In this document: positions 11,407 through 23,809 of the stretch, piece by piece
Position numbering within the stretch: the first letter of the stretch is position 1
Layout: every line of letters begins with the position of its first letter
Source of the DNA: Neofusicoccum parvum
Lineage: Eukaryota > Ascomycota > Dothideomycetes > Botryosphaeriales > Botryosphaeriaceae
Length of the DNA: 64,000 nt
Direction of reading: 5' to 3'
Assembly (NCBI GenBank): GCA_020912385.1
Contig: CP087220.1
Span: 248,001 to 312,000, forward strand
Position numbers and translations under genes: made by a program
The notes under the pieces: model-generated
What the model saw: only the letters and a program-made list of their open reading frames with translations
Told to the model about the DNA's origin: nothing
Databases searched by the model: none

Positions 11407-12241
11407 TCAAGGCGCAAGGAGACCACGGACCCTCTCGATGCGCTGCACAGCGTTTTCCAGCCGTTCGAGCCGCCGCCTCTTGTCCTTGTCCCGCTTCTCC
11501 AGCATCTCAACCCGCTCCTCCAGCTTGGCACGAGCCTTGCGTTCCTCCGCAACCATCTCGTTGGCCTGCTGGAACAGCGTCACGCTCAGCTCCTCGATCT
11601 CCGTGCTCATGGCCGACACCTTCCCCTCTGCCTCCTGACGCAGGTTCCGTTCTTTCTCGAGGGCGATGCGGAGCTCCGCTTCTTGCTGGGGTGCACCAGG
11701 CAGCGGCGGGACGGAACCGGCGGACTGGAATGCGGCGGAGATGGAGTTGGAGGATTTGCGACGGCCCAGAAGGGAGGTGATGCGGGACGAGCGGGAACCA
11801 GAGCCGGCGGGGTTCGCGGTGTGCGGCCTGTTGCCGTCACCGGAAGGCGTGGCGGCCGCGGTGTGGAGGGCGGCGGAGGGCTCAGCAGCGGTACGGTTGG
11901 CTTGCAAAGCTCTCAGATGGCGCAGCTCATCCTCGTAGTCCGCTAGCTTGTCGACTGCATGTGGGTGAGCTGGGTGGGCCAGGAGGGAACCAGCGACCCC
12001 GCGTTGCGAGGGGCGGAGAGCCAGGAGCGTAGGGCTTACCGGCAGTAGAAGCCTTTTCTGTCAACAGCCGCACCTGGTTCTCGAGCTCCACAATCCTGCT
12101 CTGGGCCGCATCTTCCGAGAAGTCCGATAGGCGCGGGGCGGCTGTGCCGCAAGCAGGGCAAGACGACGACGTGGTGGAGAGCTGGGGCGGCGCTTGGAGG
12201 CCAGGGGCGGCGGTCGCGATGAGCGTAGTAGTGGTCGACAT
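11407..12241 (-). CDS. Sec2-type Rab guanine nucleotide exchange factor
   Basis: Two exons on the minus strand, 12241-12040 and 11954-11407, joined by an 85-nt intron (gtaagc..atgcag), give 249 aa. A CPAC pair sits near the N-terminus, followed by a short heptad segment (RIVELENQVRLLTEK). Residues about 158-245 form a long charged coiled coil containing LFQQANEMV and a KDKRRRLERLE stretch, which matches the Sec2p/Rabin GEF domain. In yeast Sec2p activates the Rab Sec4 on secretory vesicles and drives polarised exocytosis. The protein is much shorter than yeast Sec2 and ends just after the coiled coil, so either a short form exists or a 3' exon was missed. The intervening Ser/Ala/Pro-rich linker looks disordered. 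Confidence 0.82.
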
Positions 12242-14653
12242 GGACGCGGGCGCGATGGGCGGATCGGCGGTGCCTCACTTCCCCGCGACGCTGGGGAGGG
12301 GCGATCCGGACGCGGCGTGGTGTAGTTGCTGGGAAGGTGGATGATGAACGGCGGGTAGGCGGGCTTGCGAGTCGGGTGTCGGCCGGCCTGCATCCTGTTC
12401 AGGGTTCATGGCCTGAGCGTGAAGCCGCAAGCGAGGCCACGTTTCCTGAACAAGACAAAGCGCGGGGAGCAGCCCGCGGGAGCTAAGATCCGCGTCAGCG
12501 CCCGCCCTCTGCTTATTCACCATGTCTGGTTCTTCGAGTGCTCCGCTGCCATGGTTCCATGCGTGCCAGCCTCCGAACCCAGAGTCAGCGATTGCGGCCT
12601 CTTGCAACCAGTCCGCGCTGCAAGCAGCCACTCAGTCTTGGCAGAGTGTGGATGCAAAGCTGCGCAGTGCCTACACAGTAAAGCACTGACAAAACGATCA
12701 CTGGTCTAGCAGCTCGATTGATGAGCTTGCTACGCACTTCGCTAGGTGCGAATGAGAGTTCCTCCTGGAGCGGGTCAACGGCGAAAGGCTCGGGCTGGTC
12801 TCCACTCCGCTATCCAAGAACCTACCCGCGACTCCTGATACGCTATCATCTGGCGCAGTGCGAATGTGCTCGGCGAGCCAATCACCGCGGCCTCGGACCC
12901 TAAAGCACCAAGCCTATCATTCTGCTAATTGGTTCAGTAGAGTAGTCACGAATGAAAAGGCGTTTGCGGGTTGCCACTAGTTGTCGTTGGGGCTGCTGCG
13001 AGCGGAAATAACAAGGGCTCGATTGCTCCATCAAACGAGTACGTGTTCTCCTACCGTGGAGCCGGAACTTTTGTGGGACGGCTACCATGGGTGGTCTCCA
13101 ACTCCGCACTGAGAAATCGACCCAGGATCTTGCTCCGCTTCTCTGCCTTACTGTGAGGAAACCCAGGCGTTCGATGAAGCAGCGGGCTCTGGTGTGATCA
13201 AACGCACATTCCCGAAGCCGCGAACCACTTGCGATGAGCAATGATTGGCTGGAACGAGTTGCCGATCAAGCCGCAAGCTGCAGACCCAGTCACAATTGTC
13301 GTCAAGCGCTGTCATTTCGCAGCAGCCATCCTTCGGTTGCTGCCGGCTATGGCATGCTGCTGCACTGAAACTTGGAAATAGCACCAGAAGGCGGCACGTT
13401 CGGAAAGGCAGCCTATGCCGTAGAAGTGTATACGTGGCTTGGCCACCTCTCTGTGCTCAACCCCCCCATACACGGCCGCACATTTTCCGAGCAACCGTAG
13501 GGGGAGTACCATGGCCAGAGACTAGTGTGGACTCTGGCCATTGCGTCATATGAACGGGCTTGCAAAGAAGAAAAAAAAAAAGCACTCAGGCGGCCACCGT
13601 CCAGGCCGTCGACGGGCGGGCTCCAGAACGAGCGCTTAGGCTAAGCGGCGGATGTGCTCAGAGCGGCGGCGGAAGCGTTGATCGGCCAGTGATCGGGGCC
13701 GACGGATGGGGGGAGGATCAACGGCGGTGCGCTTGGCTGACGCAAGGTGAAGGAGCTCGCTGCGAGGCGCGCGCGGCAGCGGGCTCACGGCGAATGGGGC
13801 GGCGCAGGGCGCTCAGTCGAGCGGCTGGCGAAGGCGAGAGACGGGCGACGATGTCAACACCTCTGCTGTTCGCTCGCGCCAAAATCGGTGTTGTCCTGGC
13901 GTCGGCCTGGTCGGGTGCTGCGAATCGAGCTTCGTAGAGAGATCGGGGCTCCAGCAAGCTTCGTGTCGCGCTACGAGCAGCCTAGCGGCGCATCCTGGTC
14001 GCGGCCGCCAGACGCGCATTCCTGTTTTGCCCATGCGGAAACACCCAAATCCCATCTTGCCTCTCCCTTTGGCCTCCTCTTCCTCCCAAAGTCCATTGCC
14101 GCCGGAAAGGACTCCGACTACCACTTGCAGTTTCACTCTCTTCTTGTGCAGCTGTCCGGCTCGCCGTCTTCGGTTCAGCCTGTTGCCCTCGCCCCAGCGA
14201 AGCTGCCCTGCGAGCCGCGAGCCAGCCCCTCCAACCGAACCAGGCCCCTCTCCCGCTAGCTGGCTCTGGCTCTGGTTCTTGTTCCCCGCGCGCCACGCAC
14301 CTCCCTTCGCTCTTGAGCGTCCTTTTCGCCACCTTTTGCTTGCGGCCGTTGTTGCGCACATTCAGAAACTGCCCTGATCCGCTGTGCGTTTGCCTGTTCG
14401 AGGGATCTCTCTGTCCGGGTAAGTTGCAATCCTGACTCCTCCACAATTCATACATCACGATCGTCGCAACCCCAGAGGCCTGCGCCATCCCTGGAGCTGC
14501 TCGCTGACCGCGCTCGCCATCGTCATCGGTCAGGCCTGACTGTACAGCTCCGAGCAAGACCCGCTGCAATCACGCCCCTGTCCTACCGAGCTGGTCCTGT
14601 TACATCATACCGGCAAGCCGACCCAAAAGCGCCTGGACCTTCGCCACTGCTGG

Positions 14654-14876
14654 ATGCTGTAAGTCCAACCACCAATCCTTCATCCTGCCGTCGCTTGGTG
14701 GACCGTTAGGCACATTCCAACGTCCAACATCTCACCTTGCGCTACAGCCATCCTCAACGTCCAGTCCACATACGACGCGACTCAGCTGCAACGTGCTCAG
14801 GAATTCCCAGCCGCTTACCTGCTTCGAATCAGACTGGCTACATCAGTCGTGAACGCGAACAACCCTCAACCACCTA
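14654..14876 (+). promoter_or_regulatory. Upstream ORF whose length depends on splicing
   Basis: An ATG at 14654 lies five bases before the predicted 5'-UTR intron donor. Unspliced, it reads ATG-CTG-TAA. After removal of 14659-14747 it stays open for 44 codons and stops at 14874-14876, 54 nt before the bZIP start. Such leaders can control translation of ATF/GCN4-type factors; that role is inference here. Confidence 0.45.
14659..14747 (+). other. Probable 5'-UTR intron of the bZIP gene
   Basis: A consensus donor GTAAGT at 14659 and an acceptor CTACAG ending at 14747 bound an 89-nt segment about 180 nt before the bZIP start codon. A second, weaker pair lies at 14419 (GTAAGT) to 14475 (CCCCAG). 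Both are inferred from splice-site sequence only. Confidence 0.6.
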
Positions 14877-14930
14877 GTGAGATCGTGGCCATCTCTGCAT
14901 AACACCTCGTCCTGTCTCCGCAACGGCATC

Positions 14931-16004
14931 ATGGCCGGAACCGGGTACGACTTTGGCCCGCACCCTCACGCCGTCCGCGTCGACAGCATCGCTGGCTTCT
15001 CCGACTCAGGCCTACCGATGATGCGTGATGGAAGCGATGATGGCAGGAACAACAAGTTCTCTTTTTCGCCTTCCCAGAATGATGCGATGGGTTTCGATCC
15101 TAGCTCCACTGCCCCTTTCAGCGAAGGCTTGCAGCAGACCACAGTGCACCCTGGAGTCCTTGTTGGAGATGGCCTTCAACTGCACGATGGCAACGAGAGC
15201 CAACTCTCCGATGACTTCTTCGCTTCTCAAATGCTTTTCGCCCCTCTTTCCAACGCGCGTCGCCAGCACGGTCAAGTCACACCTCCAGACGATCTGTCGC
15301 CAAAGTCGACTGAAGCCAGAGCAACCTTTGCCGACTTCGAGGAAAGCGATACTCTTGCGAAGGCCGAGGAACCGAAAGAGTTGCCCAAAGTCAACAACAA
15401 GCGACGGAGATCGACAAAGTCTGACGCCTCCACATCGTCCAGGAAACGGGGCAGGAAGACGGCCGTAGCCCTAGAGGATGATGATTTGAACCCGGAGGAT
15501 AAGGTCAAGCGGGACCAGTTCCTCGAGCGTAACCGTGTGGCGGCGCACAAGTGCCGACAGAAGAAGAAGGAATGGATGGTCCAGCTTGACAACGACTTCC
15601 GCGACCTCTCTGCAAGGCATAAGTTCCTTCAGGCCGAGCTGCAAGTCTTGAACCACACCCTGTTCGAGCTGAAGAATATGATGTTCCAGCACGCCGACTG
15701 CAAATTTGGTCCAATCGACCAATTCATTCGCAGTGAGGCCGAAGTTCTCCAGGTTCGTGCTCGAGCCGAATCTGATCCTTCTATGCCAGTGCCGGCGGCG
15801 GAAAAGCCACCTTATGCACAATCGGGTGCCGGCTTTTCAGGAACGGCACCCATCATGCAGCCAGGTTACGGCGCCATGGACCCAGAGAGACCAGTCGAGC
15901 GGGCCAGCACAGAATCCAGCGACTTCGAAAGTTTTCACTCGCGATCGACGGCACCAGACGATCTGACGACGGAGGCTTGGGCGGACATGCTTCAACAGAC
16001 CTGA
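14931..16004 (+). CDS. ATF/CREB-type bZIP transcription factor
   Basis: A single exon of 357 aa; the first in-frame ATG is at 14931. Residues about 175-180 and 186-194 hold basic clusters (NKRRRS, SRKRGRK) that look like nuclear localisation signals. The basic region at about 193-215 contains ERNRVAAHKCRQKKK, and a leucine zipper follows to about 250. The NRxAAxKCR pattern places it in the ATF/CREB class, which includes fungal Atf proteins acting in stress, conidial and osmotic responses. These factors bind TGACGTCA-type sites. The N-terminal half is acidic and Ser/Asp-rich with a TPPDDLSP segment, a plausible kinase-docked activation region. The C-terminus is Pro/Ser-rich. A long, probably spliced leader with an upstream ORF precedes it. 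Confidence 0.88.
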   Translation: MAGTGYDFGPHPHAVRVDSIAGFSDSGLPMMRDGSDDGRNNKFSFSPSQNDAMGFDPSSTAPFSEGLQQTTVHPGVLVGDGLQLHDGNESQLSDDFFASQMLFAPLSNARRQHGQVTPPDDLSPKSTEARATFADFEESDTLAKAEEPKELPKVNNKRRRSTKSDASTSSRKRGRKTAVALEDDDLNPEDKVKRDQFLERNRVAAHKCRQKKKEWMVQLDNDFRDLSARHKFLQAELQVLNHTLFELKNMMFQHADCKFGPIDQFIRSEAEVLQVRARAESDPSMPVPAAEKPPYAQSGAGFSGTAPIMQPGYGAMDPERPVERASTESSDFESFHSRSTAPDDLTTEAWADMLQQT

Positions 16005-18521
16005 TGCAAGACCTTTCCGACAATTCGAGCCTCGGCACTAATTAACAACAGAGCTACCCCCTCTGTTATAATGTCAGATCTGTACAATTCCCTTTTTCTT
16101 CAAACGACACGCATGGTTACGATGGGAGGTCGCAAATGCCTGGTACTGGAGTTGGGGGTGACGGAGTTGAATCACCGTAGGTTTAAGGGATTACGAACCT
16201 CAGGGATGGTAGGTTTGCTGGAGGCATGGATACTCGACTTGCTATTTCTATATCAGCGATGGACGCGAATGAGCTGTACGTGCACCGGGGCGCCAGCACA
16301 AGGAAGAGCGTCCTGGACTTTTGTTATAAGACCACAACGGTCTGCATAAAAGTGATAACCAACAAGACATCATTTGGCCCACCTTAGACGCGTAAAGTGC
16401 GTGTGAGAACGCGGTCAGTCACCGCTCCGTAGCAGATGGGCAGGCAGACCTTATAACGCGGAGACGGTCGTGCTGGCCGATGAGGCAATACCCTCGCAAG
16501 ACAGACGTCAGCGCCCCCGGGCAGACCAATGAGCAGGCGCCGTGGGGGACGCACGCAGGAAATACGTCAGATCAACAGTGATTCTTTCCGTGTTTGGCTG
16601 CTGATCTGAGCTTTACGGTTTCGGCCCTCGCAGCAGGATCACCGAGGTGCTGTCTTTGCATTTGCATTCCTGCTTCTGGCGGGTGTCAGCGAGCTGCCAT
16701 TCTTAATTGTTACCACTCACAGCGTCTCCGCCGGCGGAGAAAAGAAGATGCGCAAGAAGACCAGCCGCGGAAAGACAACAGTGGCGCCAGAGATGTGGGT
16801 TTTGTCCGCGCCAAGACACAGCAGAACAAGGCAAAAGACCCATGAACTTGAGCGGGAGGGAAAACACTGGAGGAGCAAGAAGGGTAAATATGACAGACAT
16901 ATGATTCCTCCGGACTCGCTTATGCGCGTGCGATGGGCCAAAGCAGCGGCTGCGCCCGCGGGCGATCCTCTCAACAAGAATGGAACGGGGGAGCAACTGA
17001 CCTGAGCCGGGCCAATCTCAACCACAGTGACGAGTGAGGCGACGTACAGTCGTCATTTCTCCATCGCATCCTCATCTTCACTGCTTTGCGCCAACGCGTC
17101 CTTTCTCTTCTTCCATGCGCGAGCAGGCGGGACACAAGACAAACACTAGCAGGAATCAGCAGTCCAGCGCGGGGGGTCGTGTTAGTGAGTCGAATTGAAA
17201 GCTCCGCCTCTTTTGCTCCTGTTCATCGGACCATTTCTGCCAGACGAGCCGTTCACATGTACGTCATTTCGCCGGCGTGGGGCTGAGAGGGAGGCTAAAA
17301 TACCACAAGGCGAGCCACTGTGCTGTGGGAGCAAGCGGCGTAATATATGTCGTGCGACGCAAAAGCCACGCGACACGGAGCATGATCGCGGCCAACGCGC
17401 TTCTTGGGATCTGCTGCAGAGAGGACCATGCTAACCAAAATGGCCTGATGTCATGAGTCAGGATGAACGATGCGATGGTGGTTTTCAGACCCAACAACCC
17501 GTCAACCCATGCCACAGCCGGCGGCCCAACTCATTGTTGCATGGGTCGTCCAAACACCACCTTTTTCTCTCCTCTCTTTTCGACAGGATCACGCTGACCG
17601 CATCTAAAAAGACTGTCTGAGCGGCTACTTGTGCTAGTGTCTCTAGCCTAATCGATGCGCAACAAACCCCACCATTTTAGAGCGGACTGTCAATGACGAC
17701 CGAAGACGTGCGCCATGGCAGCAACTAGGGCGTTCGCGTACCGCCGTCGGCAATTTTTGCACCCGCTAGTTTCTCCGCATTGTCGCGACCGTCGAACGGC
17801 TGTGCGATGCGCAGGGCGCGAATCTGAGGCCATCACCCACTGACAGGGCAGCAGGGCAGCCAATTACGCAAGACGGCAATGCGCAGGGCGTGCGGCGGAC
17901 CATTTCCTGCGAGCTACCGGTTCGCTTAAGTGTGAGCGTTGGCTTTCTCTCCAAGTGCGCGGGCTTTGGGGGCCACAATTTACCCCACGCTAGGCTTGCG
18001 ACGCGCGGTTGCTCGGATTGGTCCTGCCCAGGCTCGGTTCAGAGAGAAGAGGCAGTGTCTCTGGAACTGCAGCTGCTCTGGATTCTGGACGGAAGTTGCT
18101 GCGTCTCTGCCTTGCCATGCCGCGATGGATAAACCGAGTTTTCTGGAATCCTTTCACCATATTGAGATCTGGTCAAGAGGAGGAAGTCTCATTGTGCGGG
18201 CATTCATGCTCTCTGATCAGATGAGCGGACGGAAAAAGTGGACACGGCAGATGACTAAACGAATCCATTCTCTTTACACTGTATGAAGACGAGAAGGATG
18301 ACAGCTACAGGGCGCCAGATGGAACCCCCAATCACTACACTATACGATATCGCATCCTGAAACTTCATCGGAGCACATGGCCACCGTCCAGGGAACACTT
18401 CCAAGGCGTTGACGAAAAGTGATTCAAGCTGATCGTCACCCAAGCAGATCTTTATACCGATTCGGACATTAAACCTCCAGGGCACAGCGAGAGAGCGCTG
18501 CCCAAGAGCCGGTCTATCCGT
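16005..18521. other. Intergenic region between convergent genes, no gene seen
   Basis: The region lies 3' of both the plus-strand bZIP gene and the minus-strand oxidoreductase, so little promoter content is expected, yet it spans 2.5 kb. No frame shows a domain or a convincing exon chain on either strand. Confidence 0.45.
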
Positions 18522-19687
18522 TCACGAAAAGGCCTCACCAGCAGCCAGACCTCCCTCTTCCACGCCCAATCCGACCTTGCCGATGACCTTGCCCGCCGCC
18601 AGCAGCTCATGTCCCTTGCGCACCCCCTCCGCCGTCAGCGGCAGCCTCTTCTGCAGATGAGACTTGACGATCCCCTCATCAACCAACCCCCGCAACTTTT
18701 CCAGTATCTTGCCGTGGCTGTCGAGCTCGACGCCGTACCACGGCTTCGTGCCAATCAGCTCCCAGACGAACGTCAGGCCTTTGGCCATCCACTCCGTGCC
18801 GTACATGGGCAGCTCCTCGGTCTGCACGATGCTGCAGACCTTGCCAAAGGGCGCGGCGATGGCCGCCGCGGGCCCGATGTACTGCTCGGTGCGATGCGTG
18901 ATGAAGACGTACTTGATCGGGACGGGCAGGGCGAGGCCGCGGACCTGGGCGGGGAGGTCGCCGTGGTGGTTGACGGTGTGGGTGGCGCCGCGCTCGAGGC
19001 TGAAGGCGCGCGTCTCGGCGCGCGAGGCCGTCGTCACGACGGCCGGGAGGCGGAGGACGTGCCGGGCGATCTGGGACGCCACGGAGCCGACGCCTGCTCG
19101 AAGGGAACACCACCGCGTCAGCAAGAGATCCCGCGTCTCGGGGGGGCCGACGCCTCACCTCCGGCACCGTTCACGATCAGGATGCCCGCGTGCTCGCCCT
19201 CCGCGATCGCCATCCGCTCCACCAGCGCCTCCCACGCCGTGATCCACGTCAGCGGCATCGCCGCCGCCTCCGTCCAGTCCAGCCGCGCCGGCTTCCTCGC
19301 CGCGCTCCGCGCGTCCACCGCCTGCAGCTCCGCGTCCGCGCCGGGCCGGTCCGGCGCCCCGCTGTAGAACACGGCGTCCCCGGCCTGCCAGCCGGCGGCC
19401 GCGGCGGCGGGCCCGGCCGCTTCGACCACGCCGGCGCCGTCGTAGCCGAGGACCTGCGGGAGCCCGGGGCTGCGCGCGTAGTAGGCCAGCGCGTCGCCGG
19501 AGGCTTGGTAGTCGTCGTAGGTGCCGGCGCGGATCTTGGTGTCGACCGGGTTGACGGACGTGGCGTGCACGCGGACGAGGAGGTCGTGGTTCTGGGGTGG
19601 GGGAGGGGCGGGGAGCGTCATGGCTGTGATGACGGAGGGGTCGCCGCGGGCGGTGGCGGCGATGGCGCGCATGGAGGAGGGGGGCAT
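18522..19687 (-). CDS. MDR-family zinc-type alcohol dehydrogenase / quinone oxidoreductase
   Basis: Two exons on the minus strand, 19687-19159 and 19093-18522, joined by a 65-nt intron (gtgagg..gagcag) inside the NAD(P)-binding glycine motif, give 366 aa. The N-terminal GroES-like domain has HDLLVRVHATSVNPVD, typical of the NADPH:quinone reductase branch. The Rossmann motif reads NGAGG-VGSVA at about residues 172-181. No catalytic-zinc cysteine cluster is seen, which fits quinone-oxidoreductase-type members. It should catalyse NADPH-dependent reduction of quinones or enones in the cytosol; the substrate is unknown. Upstream alternative starts on non-ATG codons were set aside because an ATG begins the conserved part (MPPSSMRAI). 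Confidence 0.88.
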
Positions 19688-21548
19688 TGTGGTGGTTGGT
19701 TGGGGAGGACGAGTTTTATGAGGTTGTGGGAGTGGGTGGATGGAGGTGGTGGGGGTGAGTCGTGCAGTGCTCAATTGCTGTTGTCTCTGCCGATGCTGCG
19801 GCCATCTTGATATAGTGGGAGGTCGGTTGGTGAGAAGGCATCCTTGCCGTGCGGATAGGTGTCCATCACGTCAGGATGAACGGAAGTGCTGCAGTTCATG
19901 ACCGGTCTCGGAAGCCTGGATTGGAGGAGGGGCCAATGAGGCTAGTTTGGTTGTTACGGCACATTTGGCAAGTTTACTGAACAGTTTAAATTGTTGCCGG
20001 TGTTTCCTCGTATAGTGCTCATTGTCAGCGGTGTTGGAGGAATCTTGATGGCCCAGGCCGTTGATGTCATGATTGAGACGACCCCAATCATCACTGATGA
20101 TATTACGGTAGGTGGGGACATTGAGGTGTTCGAATAGTAATCGAGAAGAGATAGTGAGTGGAATGAACTCTTGAACCCATCATCCTCAGGGGCGCGCGTT
20201 TGGATGCTCACAAATCTGTCTCCAAGTCGGGGTAGTGACGCTATGACGTCAGCGCATGAATTGGCAGGATGTGGAGCGGGCAACTTGGAGATAGCTCGGT
20301 GATAATGATGAATGTCTAGATGCTGACGAGCGAGTCAGCAGTCTGTGGAGGCGGGCCGGGCCGTGGTGCTCGTGTTGTTAAGCACAATTTTTCGCTGCCG
20401 TCGGACGTCGCCGATGGGTTCTCCGCAGCGCCAGTGTGGAGGGGAGGGGGCTCGTGCGTAGGGTCAAGGGAGACGTGGAGGCCCCATCCTTGTCTACTCG
20501 CCGAGTCTTTGCTTAAGACACTGCTCGGAGCATCTACAAATGATACCTTTCGCTCGGGGCCGGGCCGTTTGGTTAAGACCGAAGTGTGAACGTGGCTATT
20601 CGTCTAGTAAACGAAGCACCTGGTGACATGATAAGGCAGAGTGATGGACTGCGCTTTGTGCACTGTCTTGTTGAGACCTCGTTGGAAAGAGTGTTGGATC
20701 GAATGACACACGAGTTCTTAGCATGTCATCCATCAAACCCGCGAAAAAGAGGACAGAACGAAAGTGGATGGGCTTGAGTCCACGCGTGCTGCAGGTTGGC
20801 CCGACAAGGGCTGCCCACATGCTGTGCCGCGTGAGTGGATTGGCGCCACACATTGGCTGCTGAGATTGAGTCGCTACACCACCTGATGGGCTTGTTGAGA
20901 AGCCGTGCACATGCTAGTTAATTCTCATCATTGAGTGCTGATATCTCATATAGAGTGCCAGATCCTGAGTCCCCTACGTTCTTCCTTCGGCATTGATGTA
21001 GGCCGAGTATGCGTGAGATGAGCGGCATGACCTTTACCCCCAAGGCCTGCCGGAGACGCTCGGGCAGACGGATCATGTCAGGAACGCGTCTAGACCTATG
21101 CATGAGCAGCGGTATCGGCTGACATGGGGCTTCAAATTTTGGTCTCTCCTGCGGCACCTCATTACGACGGAATTTGCGGCACGCGGGACGGACAATTTCG
21201 AATATCTGGCGGACGGCCGAGATGAAGAAGATCCTCGCCAGGAGTTGCGCTGGGTGCCCGTATCAAGGCGCTCAGAATTTTCCAGGTGCGTGGGCATCTG
21301 CAGAGCAGGCGGGGGTGTTGCTGCCTCAGGCTGGGATCGGCATGACTCGCTGACGTCGATCCGGAGAAGGCTGCGGCGGAGATTTTGGATTTTGACGTGA
21401 CCCCACCAACCACTTTTTTCCCTTTTGCTAGTCAGACGCGACCGCAAGAGAACTTTGCGCCCTCACCCGACTTCTCCCTCACATTCTTCCTCCTTCTTGC
21501 CCGCATATCCTCTCTGCTGCCCGCAAGCTTCGCACACCCACCTCCATC
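19688..21548. other. Divergent intergenic region
   Basis: The gap lies between the minus-strand oxidoreductase and plus-strand adenylosuccinate lyase. A perfect palindromic CRE octamer TGACGTCA is present at 20244-20251. The last 150 bases before 21549 are C/T-rich, as in fungal core promoters. No gene is supported here. Confidence 0.5.
20244..20251. promoter_or_regulatory. CRE-like palindrome TGACGTCA
   Basis: A perfect ATF/CREB octamer lies about 560 nt upstream of the oxidoreductase start and 1.3 kb upstream of adenylosuccinate lyase. Since the window encodes an ATF-type bZIP, this is a candidate site; function is not shown. Confidence 0.35.
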
Positions 21549-23809
21549 ATGTCGGAAAACAGCGTAAGCCCGCCGCTGCAGCCCGCCAGCATGCCCCTCC
21601 AGCTTGAGTCACTAACTGACCGCGCTCTGTAGATTTACCAAACCCCGTAAGCAGTTTCATGGCCCCAATGCTACACAGAAAGCTAATTGGTGTCTTCCTG
21701 CAGGCTCAACTCGCGGTACTCGAGTGCGTCTTCCTTCACCATACCAACGACCCTCTAAGCGCGCCGCACGATGACTGACGAATACCCCGCTCCGATATAG
21801 GCCAGCCGATGAAGGAGCTGTTCTCAGGTCGCACGCGATTCACAACATGGCGCAAGCTTTGGCTCTACCTCGCTGAGGCTGAGAAGGAGCTCGGTCTTGA
21901 CATCACAGACGAGGCTATTGAGCAGATGCGCGCCCACCTGGTCATCCAGGACGAGGAATTCCCTGTTGCCGCCGAGGAGGAGAAGCGCCGCAGGCACGAT
22001 GTCATGGCTCATGTCCACACCTTCGGTCTCGCTGCTCCCGCAGCTGCCGGCATCATTCACTGGTACGCAACTACCGTATGCCCATGGTCTACACAACATT
22101 GGTGGTTTCCGGGCAATGCACAACCCCATGAGGCATGATGACCCATTGAGTCGCAATGAAGCACTGCAATGCTTTTGGAGACCATCAAGCCTTGGCAATA
22201 TATCCAAGGCTACCCATTCATTACATACTAGGCGGTTCGGGTGGATTGCGATGTCTGGAGCTGATTATCGATTATACAGGGGCGCAACCTCGTGCTATGT
22301 CACCGACAACGCCGACCTCATCCTCTACCGCGATGCTTTGGACATGCTGTGCCACAAGATCTGTGGCGCCATCCACAAGCTGAGCAAATTTGCTCAGCAG
22401 TATGCCTCTCTTCCCTGCCTGGCATACACCCATCTTCAGCCCGTAAGTAGCCTTTGCCGGTACTGTGCAACTGTCGCTGATTAGTTTCTTCCCAGGCACA
22501 ATTGACAACCGGTATGAATGATTCGAACACAATACAAGTTAGAATGCGAAACTAATCCTCAATGCAGTTGGAAAGCGTGCATGCCTTTGGATACAGGGTA
22601 CGGAGTCCCGAAAAATGTTCCGATTTAATTATACTAAAAGTTTATTGCAGATCTTCTGATTGATCTGAGGAACCTTGAGAGGGCGCGTGACGACATGAGG
22701 TTCAGGGGTGTCAAGGGAACGTAAGTACCTGTTCCGCGATGCATATGAGACGTTGTCCAAGTGTTGACATTCTCTCAAGGACCGGTACCCAGGCATCTTT
22801 CTTGCAGATCTTCAACGGCAACCACCACAAGGTCGAGAAGCTCGATGAGCTGGTTACTCTGAAGGCCGGCTTCAGTGATGCTTTCATCATCACTTCGCAG
22901 ACCTACTCCCGCAAGGTTGATGCTGACATTGTCAACGTCCTCGGCTCCTTCGGTGCCACCTGTGAGAGAATAGGTGGCGACATCCGTCACTTGGCTTCGT
23001 TTAAGGAGCTTGAGGAGCCGTTTGAGAAGGACCAGATTGGATCTTCTGCCATGGCTTACAAGCGTAACCCCATGCGCTCCGAGCGCATGTGCAGTCTGGG
23101 CCGCCATCTTCAGACACTCCCTCAGAACGCTCTGCACACCTACTCTGCGCAGTGGTTCGAGCGTACTCTTGATGACAGCGCCAACCGCCGTATCACTCTC
23201 CCGGAGGCTTTCCTCACCGCCGATGCATGCACTCTTCTCCTTGACAACATCTCGTCCGGCATGGTCGTCTACCCTAGTGTCATCAACTCCCGTGTCATGC
23301 AGGAGCTTCCCTTCATGGCAACTGAGAACCTCATCAGTAAGTTCAAACCCACAATACAGCAGGTGACGTGGAGCTGACTTCAAGCGTAGTGGCTATGGTG
23401 GCGAAGGGCTATAGCAGGCAGGACGCGCACGAGGAGATCCGCGTCCTCAGCCACCAGGCAAGTCAGGTTGTCAAGGGCGAGGGTGGCCAGAACGACTTGA
23501 TTGAGCGTGTCAAGAAGACCAAGTTCTTCGAGCCGGTAAGCAATGGAGCCACCTCTGGAAACTGCATATGCTGATTTGCCAAAGATTCTCAACGAGATCG
23601 ACGGCCTCCTTGACCCCAAGACCTTCATTGGAAGGGCACCGGAGCAGGTCAAGAAGTTTACCGGTAAGCCATCTCCCTGCCCACGTGTTTTAATGGCAGC
23701 CGTTGCTGATACAGTATCAATTACAGGAGCCGGTGGAGAGGTCGTCCGCGCACTTGTCAAGTATGAGGGCAAGGTTCAGATCGCCGAGGTTGCGGACCTC
23801 CATGTGTAG
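21549..23809 (+). CDS. ADE13: Adenylosuccinate lyase
   Basis: Twelve exons keep phase throughout: 21549-21563, 21633-21646, 21704-21723, 21801-22062, 22280-22442, 22496-22511, 22568-22597, 22651-22720, 22780-23336, 23390-23535, 23585-23663 and 23727-23809, giving 484 aa, close to yeast Ade13. It catalyses two fumarate-releasing steps of purine synthesis: SAICAR to AICAR, and adenylosuccinate to AMP. The N-terminal YQTPLNSRYSS segment is followed by the TxxD/GATSC block. The fumarase/aspartase-superfamily signature [10 protein letters not shown] is at about 285-294. The enzyme is a cytosolic homotetramer in characterised species. Four exons are 14-30 nt, and the exon 4-5 intron is about 217 nt. 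Confidence 0.96.

Larger units (their letters stand above)
12242..14930. other. Intergenic region and bZIP 5' leader
   Basis: This gap divides the minus-strand Sec2-type gene from the plus-strand bZIP gene, so it carries a divergent promoter. No coding frame is supported between 12.3 and 14 kb. From about 14.0 kb the plus strand becomes C/T-rich, as in fungal promoters and leaders. Two intron-like segments (14419-14475 and 14659-14747) suggest a long spliced 5' UTR. Confidence 0.5.

Noticed and set aside
18609..19367. 252-aa plus-strand frame
   Set aside because: Antisense to the two exons of the MDR oxidoreductase, which has clear family motifs.
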